The notes under the pieces: model-generated | Database searches by the model: none | Seen by the model: the letters and a program-made list of their open reading frames with translations, nothing else | What the model was told of the DNA's origin: nothing | Program-made: the position numbers and the translations under genes | DNA from: Lepidurus packardi | Lineage: Eukaryota > Arthropoda > Branchiopoda > Notostraca > Triopsidae | DNA length: 64,000 nt | Direction of reading: 5' to 3' | NCBI GenBank assembly: GCA_023053545.1 | Contig: JAKZAN010000001.1 | Coordinates: 11,486,024-11,550,023 of the forward strand | Shown here: positions 22,941 to 34,679 of the stretch, piece by piece | Layout of the letters: every line of letters starts with the position of its first letter | Position numbering within the stretch: the stretch's first letter is position 1

Positions 22941-24245
22941 AGGAAATTCACGAATTAAAATAAATAAATGAAATGGTGCCGTGTTCCTACCGCAGTGACA
23001 AAGTGGCATAAATTGGGTTGAGTCGTGGTCGCTCGTTAAGACACGTAAGGTAGTTGTTGGACTGGCCACCAGAGGTGGTTTCGGAGGTTCACGTGCTGCT
23101 CCTTTGGCGGCCATAGTCCATGCCAAAGGTCATGAAAAAAAATTGGTTGTCGTTTGGGAAGAAGAAGAAGAGGAAAGAGTTTTGATAAGAGTGCCTCATC
23201 ATCATCGGGGCAAAAGTTTGCTCTCCTGGTGCTTTGGGGGAAAAGGGCCACCTTTTTACCTCCCTGACAAAGACAACAGGGGCTGACGGCGTATCAATCA
23301 TGGTGACCGTGCTCTCTTATGTTGGATGCGAAAGGGCCTCCCTCTATCGATACAGCCGCGCTCTCTTTAGCAGTCCGCATGAGAAGACGAGGGGGGGGGG
23401 GGGGGTAGGGATTTTCATCGGTTGTCGTCCGTGACTTGCACCTTGCTTTTCTAGGGCATTTCAAACCGCCCCAAACTGGGATTGGAAACAGAAATATATA
23501 TGAACTGTCAACCGTACAATGTCTGTCCCGTCCGGTTTCAGTTTGTTTGGATGAAACATTGTGTATTTTTTTGGGGGAGGGGGGCACACTACTATCGAAT
23601 AGTAGTGTGCCACTCTTGTTTTTACAAGTTGGGTGCTGGTTAGACTCTTGCAAGACTTTGATTTTAGGAGAACAAGGGAACTTTCGGAGATTTCGTTGAT
23701 TTTAGCGATTCTGATTCTCAAAGGTTTCCATTTCCCGACACTTAGAGGATGGAATGGATGAAATGGACGTGGAAGAAGTTAGGAGACTTATTTTATTTAT
23801 TACGTATTAAGGAGAAGAAAGAAAGCAAAGAAACGGAAGAAAAAAGTAACAAACTCCAGGGTCTTTTGTGCCGAAACAAAAGAAAGACAATGATAGACAA
23901 GGTGTCGTCATGGCCCAGTCATTTATCTCGAGATGCCAGGGCGTGTTTTTTTTTTTTTTTTTGTGGACAAGGACAGTTCCCCCCCTAAGAGTTTTCTGCT
24001 GGACTCGTACGTGTATATACGTCTAACTTTGCTGCGTCATATATGCATTGTTGGGACACTAAACAAGCTTTCAAGATTGCCAAGCAAGGATTCTATTTCC
24101 ATGGGAGGTCTCTCTTTCCTTTTTCTTTTTATTCGAGTCTCAAAAGTGTTTTCTTTCTTTTTTTTCCTAATACGTATTGGGAAAAGTTACCTTCGAACAA
24201 TTTTGATTGACTCCACCCTTGTGATTTGACTTGTTGAAGAAAACC
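22940..24245 (+). other. tsh intron 1, no gene seen
   Basis: No gene. Contains a 15-base G run near 23391-23405, a T run near 23947-23962 and the perfect hairpin listed at 23583-23611. Confidence 0.4.
23583..23611. repeat. Perfect 13-bp inverted repeat with 3-base spacer
   Basis: GGCACACTACTAT, spacer CGA, then ATAGTAGTGTGCC. It follows a run of Gs. It would form a tight cruciform or RNA hairpin. Far too short to be a miRNA precursor; it may be the core of a binding site or an insertion scar. Confidence 0.7.
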
Positions 24246-24248
24246 CCG

Positions 24249-24425
24249 CAGGTCGAGTCTGAACATCTGAATGCCGTACCAATTGAAAGGATACTCAACT
24301 TTTCATTCTTGTGTACAACTTCGTTGTTGTAACCACTGCAGGTCGAACATTCGAATGCGGTACCGTTTAACACGCACAATCTTGATTTTCATTCTTGCTC
24401 AGAATTTCGTTGTCGACCGCTTACC
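24249..24425. repeat. Two degenerate tandem units of about 90 bp
   Basis: GCAGGTCGA recurs at about 24249 and 24339. Each is followed by an ATGCCGTACC/ATGCGGTACC word, TTTTCATTCTTG and a TTCGTTGT word. A CATTGTTG word follows near 24440. Non-coding. Confidence 0.5.
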
Positions 24426-24657
24426 TATGGCATTATTTTCATTGTTGTATTGTACTGTACAGGCCGAAAGTGTAACGCCGTTTTAGCATTCAAGACGTCG
24501 ATTGGTGCTTAAGAATCTGAAAGAAAAGTCTGAAAAATCTTTGAAAATTCTTTGATAAATCTCCAGTTGGGAAGTTTAAAAAGAAAGCAATTTAGAAAAG
24601 TACAAAAAATTGTGAATGAATGAAGGAAACTAGAAAGTGAAATGAAATGGGGAAATA

Positions 24658-26810
24658 CAGTGGAACTCGCTTAAGTTCATGGGCTCGGGACAGACCAGTA
24701 AGTATGACGTTAAGCGAGATAGGATGTTAGCCGAGGTGGGTGTTTTTCACAACCAGAAATACTGACGAGGAAAAAAAAACAATAATAGATATTCAGACGC
24801 GTGTATTAAGTATACAGTATCATTAATATAAATTTAATAAGTTTTCTTAACGTAGACAGAAGTTACAGTATTTTGCTTTAAAAGTTATTTCTTTAAGAAA
24901 AAGTCTGTTATTGATCTTTGTTTAGCCTTCTTTATGCTGTGAACGTCCAGGTCAGCTCTCAAATCGTATAGTCTCTCATACGGGGTGAAACCGGTAACTT
25001 CAGCGTATCGACGAATAGTATGTATCGCCTCGATTACAGCCATCAACGGTGGAGGTGGCAGAGGTTCATCGTCGTTTACGTCTTCATCGTCGTTCCCTGT
25101 GACCGACACGGCAATAGGCTCGAATTCTTCGCTCTCTGTTGGGAGCTTTTCGTCAATAGCGACAAAGAGATTGAACTCGGTCATGTCCATGTATTCCAAA
25201 GTGTTGACTTCCGAGGCATTCGGCAAGACGTTGGCGATGCCAGCTTCTTCATTCTGCAAGTCCTTCGTTATTCCAGAATGACGGAAACAGTTAGCAATGG
25301 TTGTCGCACTAGTTTTGCGCCAAGCTTCCCGTACCATGTGAAGAGCTTCTAGAAGCGATATTTTTCGAGCCAGCTCCGCAGCTCGTGTGCCAGTTTCATT
25401 ATCCATGATCGAAACCAGCTGTCGCAGAATAAGTGATCTATACTGTCGCTTGAAGCAAGCAATGACGCCTTGGTCCATAGGTTGAATTACGGATGTTGTG
25501 TTAGGTGGCAAGAAAAGAAGCTTCACATTTGTGAGGCGAAGATTGTTCGTGTGTCCCGTACAGTTATCGCACAGCAAAAGTATTTTGCGCTTCTCGAGTC
25601 TCATTTTGCGGTCAACCTTACCGAGCCATTCTTCCCATAAAACCGAAGTCATCCACGCATTGCTGTTTGCTTCATATAAAACGGGCAGGTGTTTTATACC
25701 TTTGAAACATCGCGGCTTTTTGCTTTTCCCTATTATGAGCGGCTCCAGTTTATCGGATCCGTCCATATTTGCAGCCAGCAGTAAAGTTATACGCTCTTTG
25801 GATATTTTAGCTCCCGAAACTTTTAATCCCTTAAAAGTTAGTGTTCCATCCGGAATCGCCTTCCAGTAGAGACCAGTTTCATCAGCGTTGTAAATATCGC
25901 GTGGTTTATAATCTTTGATCAGGTCGGGCAGAACATCTTTTACCCATCTTTCTGCAACCACGTCGTCGGCATCTTGCTTTTCTCCATGCTGTTTCTTGAA
26001 TACGATGTTGTTCCTTTTCTTCCACCGATCGAGCCATCCAGTTGTTGCGACAAAGTCATCTACACCAAGATCTTTTGCGAGTTGTTCGGCTTTTTCCTTT
26101 AAAAGCGGTCCGTTAATAGGTAGCTGCCTGCTTCGAGCCTGGCTGAACCATCGCAGCAAAGATTCTTCTACATCTTCCGATTTTCCAGTTCTTTTGCGCT
26201 TCCGGTTTGGATTGGAGTTATTCCGCCAGTCTTCCAAAATGTTTTCCTTGTTCTTGCGTATTTTTGAAATCACTCCTTGATCAACACCAAACCTTTTCGC
26301 AATTGACACTTGGGTATCGTTTTTATCCAAAAGGGATATAACTTCTACACGTTGCGCTAATGTTAAAGTTTTACACTTCTGCTTAGACATTTTACTGTCT
26401 CCCTTACTAGAGAACTACTGTTAAGAATATCGAAAAAGACAGAACTGTTGTAACAGGTGAAAGTTTGTAAGAGGTGAAAGGTTAGCCTTGTTATGAAATA
26501 CATTTTTTTAATGAGCTTCCGAAAGCGCTTCCTGGAATAGGTCATTTCATCGTCCCACTTTTTAGGATGTTTTCTTAGGATTTCTGTTGCGCATGACGGT
26601 CGGATGTTAACCGAACGTACTTATCATTGTAAGATACCCGATGGGGAATGACAACAGTATGAAGAAAACCCAAGTTATGACGTTAAGAGAGTCGATGTAA
26701 AACGAGTCTATTTCCATTGAATTTCAATGGGAATGAAATGGGACTTGACTGAAGATTGACATTAAGCGAGTTATGACGCTAAGCGAGTGGAAGTTACGTG
26801 GACTCCACTG
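24658..26810 (-). mobile_element. Tigger (pogo-group Tc1/mariner) DNA transposon, nearly whole
   Basis: A 2,153-bp element inside tsh intron 1, in the opposite orientation to tsh. Both ends read CAGTGGA inward and are flanked by TA (24656-24657 and 26811-26812), the target duplication used by Tc1/mariner elements. The perfect terminal match is short (7 bp), but ACTCGCTTA- and GACGTTAAGCGAG-type words recur below both ends, as is usual near Tigger termini. It encloses one uninterrupted transposase frame (24885-26390). The open frame and clean TA flanks suggest a fairly recent insertion. Confidence 0.85.
24885..26390 (-). CDS. Tigger/pogo transposase (CENP-B-like, DDE_1), 501 aa
   Basis: Nuclear cut-and-paste transposase of the pogo/Tigger group. 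Order of domains: a psq/CENP-B N-terminal helix-turn-helix (about 8-55, LTLAQRVEVISLLDKNDTQ); a second CENP-B-type DNA-binding helix-turn-helix (about 75-130); and a DDE_1 catalytic core with Asp170 (YNADETGL), Asp275 (LLLCDNCTGH) and Asp306 (PMDQGV), a DD31D arrangement as expected for pogo relatives. An acidic, Pro-rich stretch follows (near 433-450). The C-terminus is QRSITDFFLKK, where Q491-F498 is a textbook PCNA-interacting (PIP) box; the Drosophila pogo transposase is known to bind PCNA through such a motif. The start ATG at 26390 gives the full N-terminal domain. Length is normal for the family. No stop or frameshift is seen, so activity is possible but unproved. Confidence 0.93.
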   Translation of the reverse strand: MSKQKCKTLTLAQRVEVISLLDKNDTQVSIAKRFGVDQGVISKIRKNKENILEDWRNNSNPNRKRKRTGKSEDVEESLLRWFSQARSRQLPINGPLLKEKAEQLAKDLGVDDFVATTGWLDRWKKRNNIVFKKQHGEKQDADDVVAERWVKDVLPDLIKDYKPRDIYNADETGLYWKAIPDGTLTFKGLKVSGAKISKERITLLLAANMDGSDKLEPLIIGKSKKPRCFKGIKHLPVLYEANSNAWMTSVLWEEWLGKVDRKMRLEKRKILLLCDNCTGHTNNLRLTNVKLLFLPPNTTSVIQPMDQGVIACFKRQYRSLILRQLVSIMDNETGTRAAELARKISLLEALHMVREAWRKTSATTIANCFRHSGITKDLQNEEAGIANVLPNASEVNTLEYMDMTEFNLFVAIDEKLPTESEEFEPIAVSVTGNDDEDVNDDEPLPPPPLMAVIEAIHTIRRYAEVTGFTPYERLYDLRADLDVHSIKKAKQRSITDFFLKK

Positions 26811-26812
26811 TA

Positions 26813-28400
26813 TTTTAAAAAATGAGGATTAAAAGTCATGTTAAGAGACGGAAGTCGATCGAAAAAGGTGAGATTTTGAACCTGAAGATGTGTCACAGTG
26901 GGGCCAAAGTTTTCTGTTTGGGGTCGGATTGCCCCTGACGCAGGGTTAATGGCGTTGTGCATAACGGATGAGCCGTGTGCCAGGCAAACAGGGGGCCCGT
27001 CACACGAAGGATTTGCGGGGTGGGTGGAAAGCGAGAAACGGTGGCTGCCCCTGGTGAGGCGACTTTAGAACTTGGAAGCAAGCGAAGGCAGAAGAACTTG
27101 GGTTTGGCGTTTCAAGCTCAAGCTAAAAGCAGGCAGCAGGTCTCCAGAGAGGTTCAAGCTCTCTCCCATATACTGTACTACTACCGGGAGGGAGCCTTGC
27201 TGACTACCGACTTGGAAAGCTCCCCTTTCTAAATTTCTCTGTTGCCACCCTCTACTCCCAACTTTCTTTGGTGCGAGCTGACAATTTTGCTGATTAAAAT
27301 TTACCAGAAGCTTTGCGCCTTGGTCCCCCCTTCGTTCATTTTCTACCCAATTCTACCGCCTCTTGGAAGCGTCCAATGATTAGGACATGTAATTAGACAA
27401 TGGGGAAAAGCTCTTTAAGATTGAATTAGAAGACTCGGTGGGAGGGTGTTTTCTAAAAAATAGGGGGTGGGGCATTTACAAAGTCTCCCTTTAACCAAAA
27501 GAGGTCTCTTACCCCAAACTTAAGTGTCCTGAATGTCCTGCACGTTGCATGTTTCATGGGTCTGTGTGTTAAGTTCGGTCGGGCGTTCTAAGCGGGAAAC
27601 GCGGCCTGGCCGAACTGGAAGCTTCGGTAACTTGTGTACGCAGCTGGGAAGGGTAGACTACGCCTGACCGGTGGTGTGGGAATGCAGGTGAACAAGTTTG
27701 CGAATGCGGACGGGCCAACTCGGTAAAGTTATGCAAGTTGGAGGGTAGGTGAGCATTAGACGTTACAGAACTGTACTGTATGCAGGTGTTGAACAGGGCA
27801 AAACAGTGAGAAAAGGTGGGGGGAGAGGCATTAGGAAATCATTAGCTGGAAGCGGCTTGACACAAGAAAAGCAAAGTGGCAACAGGGATCTTACCTATAG
27901 GGCATAACAAACACACACAGATATATATATACACGTTGAGACATGCCCCCTTCACCCCCCCACCCGGAAAAGCTTAGGAGCTAATGAAGAAAGGAGGACA
28001 AAGGGGCTTGGCTTTTCCTCCTTGCGATTTACTGGGACTCGCCTAAAATTCTCCCAAGTTTCCAAGTTGGGGGGGGGGGGGGGGGGGGGAGTTAAAGGGC
28101 CTTGCATAAGGAAAGGGTGCACATGTCTCACGCATTGCTAAGCAAATAGCTAACTTTGGAGCGTAACTCTACAGTACAGGGTAATCTTAGGCGGAAAGTA
28201 GAGAAACTTCGAGAATTGGTGACACTTTCCGGGGGGGGGGAGGTCTTATAAAACATGCATGAAAGAGTTCTGCAGGTAAGCTTTAACGGCGCTTCAGGAA
28301 TGCGTAGCCTACTTCTTCTGTCCCTTTTTTGGCTCCAGACACCTGAGGAAGCTGGAATGTGACGTCATGGTAACTTTTTTGTACTAAACTCCCTAGTATC
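26813..28400 (+). other. tsh intron 1, no gene seen
   Basis: Intron DNA of moderate GC content, with a 21-base G run (28069-28089) and a TGACGTCA at 28360-28367. No gene recognised. Confidence 0.4.
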
Positions 28401-28416
28401 GGTTTGCTGTGTGACG

Positions 28417-28592
28417 TCACTCAGCGTAAATACGGATGGGACATTCACTGTTGACGGTGATGGGTTCCGGGGAGTCGCAGTACACTGCAACAATGAACAG
28501 GCAGAATGCCTAACTCTAGCCGCGTTCGTTTTGACGAAAGTTTAAGTCGACTTCAAAGTCGACTTCTTGACTTGCGCTGCTAAGCGTTCCAG
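28417..28592. repeat. Dispersed repeat, copy 1 (second copy at 31389)
   Basis: About 175 bp running from AGCGTAAATACGG through ACATTCACTGTTGAC, GGGGAGTCGC, TGCAACAATGAACAGGCAGA and ATGCCTAACTCTAGCCG into GTTTAAGTCGACTTCAAAGT and CTAAGCGTTC. It matches 31389-31556 over its whole length with scattered differences. It holds a self-complementary AAGTCGACTT and a CAACAATG word. Non-coding. Confidence 0.7.
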
Positions 28593-28639
28593 ATTAGGTT
28601 ATTGTGTGACATCACTCATTCCCAGGAATCCTTTTTTTC

Positions 28640-29690
28640 GTAAACATAGGAAACAACATGTTTTAATAGAATAGATGAGTAGAATTATTCTAGCATTAAT
28701 TATATATGAATTTTTCTTATGTTTGAACTTATATAAAAATTATTATTATTATTAAATCGTTAAATGGCTAGAAAATAGCCTTAAGTTAAAAACGTACAAA
28801 AATAAATTAGCAAAATAAAAATAATTAAAAAAAATAAAAGTTAGAAAATAGAATACTAAAATAACAAGAAATCACTCTAAAAGTTTGTTTTATTCATAAG
28901 ATCCTTTTAATCAAGTTTTGAAGGGTGGTAAAGGGGCCTAATTTACCCTGTTTCATTAAGTCACGTGTTTTTAAAAGCTCCTCTCGTTTCACTATTTTTA
29001 TTTAATTTTTTCGCCGTTTAAAACAAGGTCATATGACCGTTGAGTCGTAAAAGTTTGGGAGCGCACCAAAGGGGAGGAGCCTGAGCTGTTAGCCATAACT
29101 ATCCAGCAGCGTGGCCGGCCCCAACAAAGAAAAAAAAGGGAATAGGGAAAGGCACCTTGGGTTGGGGGTTTCAACTCTTAACAATGCAAAATGCCGTGAT
29201 GGATATATGTTCGTGCTGTTCATCTTGTTCTCTTTTCGACAGGCAGAATAAGGGGAGGGGTGGGTGAAAGGGGGGAGTTATGCAGCTTGGGTTTTTTGGG
29301 TGGCGGGTTTATTACTCCGGTCATAAGTCGTAAATCCTGCGTCCTGCAGCATATCATCGACGAGATGCCTCTGTATTGTTGCAGCTGGTTCATTCGAGCC
29401 CGGCTGGCGACCGCCGTAAATCCCGAACCAGGCCTGACAGGTCCGTGTTAGTGTGTGTAGTGTGGATAGTGTATGTAAAATGGGAACAAAACGGGGCCAA
29501 AACTTTCGGACCTGCCCCGGAAAAACCTGCCAGCTCTTTGATGAGCGCACCACGGGAATTTTTATCTGCATTTTCTTTTAAATCACAAGTAATGGCTGTT
29601 TTAATTCATCCAAGCCAAATGGTCCCAAGTCATGCAAAGAAACTTACCAATTGATGTCGAGAACCTTTTGAATCAACGACATCTTTCCAG
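28640..29690 (+). other. tsh intron 1, no gene seen
   Basis: Very AT-rich 28660-28860 with (ATT)n-like runs. The remainder is ordinary intron sequence. No gene recognised. Confidence 0.4.
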
Positions 29691-29702
29691 GCAAGTTATT
29701 AC

Positions 29703-29915
29703 ATGTGTAACGCGTAGCACCGGTGTGACGTCACAAGCTCTCCTCTGTGACAAGCGCGGTAAACTTACCACAGTAGTGGACTTTTAGCCCACAACTCAAG
29801 TTCGTTCAATTCAGAGGATTCTCAAGTAGACCAAACTGCATACTTGTAATAAAACGCACCTAATACATAACGCGCAGCACCGATGTGGCGTCACAAGCTC
29901 TCCTCCAAGTTTAAA
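29703..29915. repeat. Direct repeat pair carrying ACGTCAC / GCGTCAC
   Basis: Two copies of a block of about 45 bp: TAACGCG(T/C)AGCACCG(G/A)TGTG, then a CGTCAC word and AAGCTCTCCTC. They start at about 29708 and 29876, 168 bp apart. The first contains the full TGACGTCA palindrome (29726-29733). Non-coding. Confidence 0.6.
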
Positions 29916-29929
29916 ACGGAAGTAATTCA

Positions 29930-31290
29930 AACAGATTTTTTATGTGAATGAAGTAAACTAGAAAGAATAAAAAATCTTAAAATTTTTTTTTGAAAAAGCT
30001 TCGAAAAATCTAAAAAAGGGGCGGGACAATTGGGTAAGTGATGTCATCGTTATCTGAGTCGGCGAGGGGGGAAGAAGGTACCCCCTCGGGCGTTTGGAAG
30101 TGGGGCAAACGCTGATGTTTGTTGACAGAGTCTGTCGGGAGCAACTTACAAATACAAGACGCCAATTAGGGAAAGTGGAAGAAGAGGGGAGTCCAGGTTT
30201 TGAAATTAGCTCGCGTTTTGGCACATTGTTGCCAAACCAACTGACCCTTGTCAAGCGTTCGGTTACAGTCACAGTCAGACGGGAGGGAAAGGGGGGGGGG
30301 GGGGAAGCAGGTGCCAAATTTCTTGAACGAAAAGGTGTTAGCTGTTCATGGGGGGGGGGAGGTGGAAAAGCTAATGTAAATATAGCCTTATGACAAACGT
30401 AAATAGCCTCCATATGTCGTGTGTCATGTCTAGTCGGTTCTTCCCTTCTGATTATCTTGGTCAAAACGAACTTGTTGGGCTACTTTTGACGTTTGACTTG
30501 CCCCCACTAAGTGTGTGTATTGTTTCTATACGGATACATACCCAAAATACCCAAGATCTTGGTTTTTAGATGTGTCGAAATGAATCCTTAGGAAGGGGGG
30601 GGGGGGGTTAAGGGGAGGGGTAGAGAGGAGGGTGGAAGGTTTTAGCACTTGAAGAGTTCTTTCCAAGGTGAGAAATGGGCATATCTTGGGGGAAGATGAT
30701 GAGCAACGTCGTAAAACGCAGCAGGTTAGCCATGTCACTTGTCTAGGAAGCTAGTGGGCGGTCCTTCCCACCTTATGCTGTGTGGTATATAGTATAGCAT
30801 AGGAAATACATACGGACATGGGTTTACCGCGTTTGCCGGCGAAAGTACATTTGTCAAAGGCGGGGCTAGAAGGACCCGAAAATATTCTTATAAATCTTAC
30901 GAATTTTATGAATCTTACGTCCCCCCCCCCCTGAAGGTATGTTCTATCGATGATTTATTGAGAATTCCTGATGGGTAGAATTTTTTTTTACTTGTTTGGT
31001 CCGATTTATCTGCTTATAAATGGCCGATACTTTTGGCCAGTACAGGGGCTGGCCAGTTTACACAACGTTACTGTCCCCCCGTTGAGCTACACACCAAGAT
31101 CCTCATGCGAGACAGCATAACTGAAAGGAAACAGTGAGGACAAAAATGGAAAAAATGGAATGTGTGCTATGCTAGGCGCCGAGGTTTATGTACGGAATGA
31201 AAAAGGAAAGAGAAGCTTTTTGTCAGAAGGTCCTATGTACCGAGAGGGAGACAGTAGGGGGTGAAGGTTAGAGACAAAGCGTGTGTGTGT
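29930..31290 (+). other. tsh intron 1, no gene seen
   Basis: No gene. G-rich runs lie near 30291-30304, 30350-30360 and 30594-30607. Open frames here reflect those tracts. Confidence 0.4.
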
Positions 31291-31298
31291 GTTACTAT

Positions 31299-31690
31299 AG
31301 CCGCGTGCGTTTTGACGATAGTTTAAGTCGACTTCACAGTCTACTTCAAGCCTTGCACTGCTAAGCGGTTTATATACAAATAGCGTATAGCGTAAATGCG
31401 GTTGGACATTCACTGTTGACAGTGATGGGTTCTGGGGAGTCGCTGCACACTGCAACAATGAATAGGCAGAATGCCTAACTCTAGCCGTGTTCGTTTTAAA
31501 GAAAGTTTAAGTCGACTTCAAAGTCTAATTCAAGACTTGTGTTCCGAAGCGTTCGAGATGGATACTTAGTCAACTTAGACTTTGAAAGTCGACTTTTCGT
31601 TTTGGCTACAACGAACGCTTAGAAGCATAAGTCGAGCAAATGTGGCTAGTCGAAGTCGAAGGTGCAAACGAACGCGACTTATGTGTTATA
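31299..31690. repeat. Dispersed repeat, copy 2 plus partial copy and inverted end
   Basis: 31389-31556 is the second copy of the repeat at 28417-28592. 31299-31362 is a partial copy of its 3' half (GTTTTGACGATAGTTTAAGT...). Beyond 31556 the same words return inverted (AAAGTCGACTTTTCG, AACGAACGC), ending AACGAACGCGACTTA near 31683. So about 31483-31683 looks like a short foldback element with GTTCGTTT-type ends. Non-coding. Confidence 0.6.
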
Positions 31691-32540
31691 CAATATGAGG
31701 GGTAAAGTGCGAGTGAGAAGGATTTGGGTAAAGGTAAAGTTAACGCAAAGTAACGCATGCACGGAAAGAAAGGTGAAGTTTTGAACAAAAGAAAAGCGAA
31801 GGTTAACAGTATTGTCATTTGACAAGCGTCTGGCTCTCTCTCTCTCTTTCTCTATAAAAGCGATCATAAATCTTGGGGAACTGTTGGCCTTTTTAGAGAT
31901 CCTTTGGGTTGTATTGGCCAAGTTTTGAGTCTTGTGCTTTTAGCCGTTGCATACAAGGAGAAGAGGACAAGGAGAGAAACCTGATTCTCATCTATTTTGA
32001 CATTCCATCAGGTATCATTAATCACCGAGTTCGGTTTATAGACATGGGTCAGAGAAAATGAGACGTGGGAGGAGTAAAGACGGGTTGGGGTGGGGTGGGG
32101 TTATAGGAGAAGGAAAACGGACGCTGAACCATAAGTGTCTTGTCCTCTTTCCAAATACATGCGTGTATCCCGTGTGTATGTGTGTGTGTGTGAGCTACGT
32201 TCGATGCCGAAACCCCTACAATTTGAAGGAAATTCATCATCCGACTGCCACGTTAAGGTCGGACGCTTCAATGGGTATCTCACGTGGTGGCCACCCTACC
32301 GATTGACGAATGGTTTTTCCACCATCCATGCCTGGAAATCGCTTGCTTCTTTTACGGGATTCTGTTTTGGCCCAATCTATATTTGTCCCCCGTTTATACG
32401 ATTCACAAAGTTTCCTGTCTAACTCTCTCTCGGATTCGGGATTTCATTGTCGAGGTGGAAAAAGGTGAGGGAAAGTTTCGTTGTTGACATCTCGCAGTTA
32501 TCTAGCCAAGGTAAACTTCATTCTTAAGAAGGATTTAGAA
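31690..32540 (+). other. tsh intron 1, no gene seen
   Basis: No gene. A (TC)n tract near 31834-31850 and a (TG)n tract near 32172-32192 are present. Confidence 0.4.
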
Positions 32541-32551
32541 CACGAAACGTT

Positions 32552-32870
32552 AAGTTTTCATTGTTGATGCTTGTGGTCCAATTGTAAGTTTCATTGTTGA
32601 TGCTTCTCTTAGCCTTTTCCTCCCAAGTTCAAGTTTCGTTGTTTCCTTGTTGGAAGGTTAGTGTTTCCTTTCCTGGATGAAAGACGTTCTTGACGACCGT
32701 AATTTTTCATTGTTGGAGTCGGTATCGAGTTATTTTTTTTTATTTATTTTTTTTTTTGGGGGGGGGGGAGAGGAGGGTTTGTTGAATCGTACGTCGTTGA
32801 GATTAAGTGTTGTGTTGTCGGGGAGGGCATACTCGATTTCGAGTTGTCGTCTGTTCTAGTCATTGTTGCG
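32552..32870. repeat. Cluster of TTTCATTGTTG words
   Basis: Four CATTGTTG words within about 310 bp (near 32555, 32591, 32707 and 32861), plus close variants such as TTTCGTTGTT. The first two sit in TTTTCATTGTTGATGCTT contexts that recall the repeats at 40840-44630. Probably worn copies of that family. Confidence 0.5.
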
Positions 32871-34670
32871 TCAACTGCTGATAGGGATGCGCTTACTCTT
32901 CTTTCCTCGACGGATTAAAAAAAATAAAAATCCAATCACACGTTCCCATTTGGTTTCCATGTGGAACACAGAAAACGAAGGTTAGCAATGATAGTGTTGC
33001 GCGATCTATTACCAGACGTTGATATGGCGTGACCAAGACATTTCAAAACTTGTGTGAAGGAATCGGCACGTTTTTTCAAGTTTCTTTTTTTATTCTTTTA
33101 TTTCATTCCAGGTTCGTTTTGTTCGTTAGGGTTTAATCTTGGCATGTTGTTATTGCACTGGGTTTCCTTGTCGGTTGTCGATTGTAAATGCTGGTTGTGG
33201 AAACGAGGAATGGGGTCCCGGGGATGATGAAGGGAGTCACGCAAGACGAACGTTAGCTGGCAGGGACTTCGGAAAGGTGCGCTTTTGCTTACGGCTCGCG
33301 CTCCCTTCAATGCGTTGTTAATGGGAAGTTGGGTATATTAGGCGCAAAAAGGGGAACAAGAGAGAGACGAGGCGGAGAACGAGAGAAAAAGAGCAGATTC
33401 CGTTTCCACACGCAGAACTCGTAAAACTTTTACACCCTTGTCCAATTAAGTTGATTCCCTTCCTGACCTTAATAGCGCTTCACCCCCCTTACCCCCTTTC
33501 CTCCTCCAATGTTGAAAAAAGAAATCTGCCTCTTTCATATCACATACAATACGTCGTCGAGTTAAGTTCCCGAGCTCATGAGAAAAACAAGCCCTTAAAC
33601 TGTCTAAAACGACCATGGAATGAGCACCTGAAGACAGTTAGCGTTTAAACTTTTCATCCCATTTGAAAAGCATATAACCTGTCTTAAACGACCATATCCC
33701 CCCCCCCAAACTGCACACACTTTTTCGAACCCGCCAAAGTCCAGTTATTAAAGAAGTAGAAAGGAAATACATATCTTAAACCCAAAAATAAAAATAAAAA
33801 GACAAAATTCGACTTTTTCGAGAGGTGGTGACTTTCGCCCTGAAAGCAAGCTGAAAAGCAAGCTGAAAAGAGATGGATGGACTGTAAAAGTCCATTGATG
33901 GATGATGACCAAGCGTCTAAAGTGAACCCAATCAAGTGTGTGGCTCCTCGCAGCTGAAAATCTTCCTTTCTGCCTCCAAAGAGGGGCGTTCACGCTCAAC
34001 ATACCTTCCCTGGTACATGTTCCCGAAAGGGTAATGGTAAACTATATACTGTGCATACCTTTCGAATCTATATTTCGTTTTCTAGGGAGTTTTTAAACTG
34101 TTTGAATTGCAAAACTCGAAAATTCTGTTCAGCCAAAAACTTAAAAAGAAAGAGAGAATATTTAATTTGTCTTTGAGATTTTGTTTTCCCAAGAAATCTT
34201 TTTGATACGTGTCTGCAAAAATTGCCCGACGTGGAATCTAACACGGTCATGTTGCACTTGTTGGTGCGACACCGGTCTAATTGACATGGCAGTGATGAAT
34301 GCAGAGATCCAGATCCAAAGACGTGATTGGGACATGATTTGCCAAGTCGAACCGGTCTTCGTCAGCTCTCTACTAATAAAAAGCACGATTTTTTTCTTTT
34401 TTTTTCTTTTTATGAGCGTTTTTTTTGCTTGCCCCGAAAAGGAAGTTCAGAGTCAAGTGCTATGGTATGACTCCTTATCACTCATTGGGATTACAATTCG
34501 GCTGGGAGAACGTGAGGTTGTAAAAGTGTGGGTAAATCCAATGTGTCCCTTTACTGTGAAATCTTTGTTTGTTTTCCGACAAAATTTTCCCTTTTTTTTA
34601 TTAAACAAAAAAGAGAAGCTATTTCCAGGAGGTATTGAAACCAACCTAAAATGAAACGCCATTTAACATG
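32871..34670 (+). other. tsh intron 1, no gene seen
   Basis: No supported gene. A patch at 34195-34375 is of average GC content and open on both strands, but neither translation shows a recognisable domain or clear splice borders. Confidence 0.4.
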
Positions 34671-34679
34671 ACGTAATAA

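Noticed and set aside
34195-34375. Possible exon or nested gene in the tsh intron
   Set aside because: Open on both strands but no domain, no convincing acceptor and donor pair.
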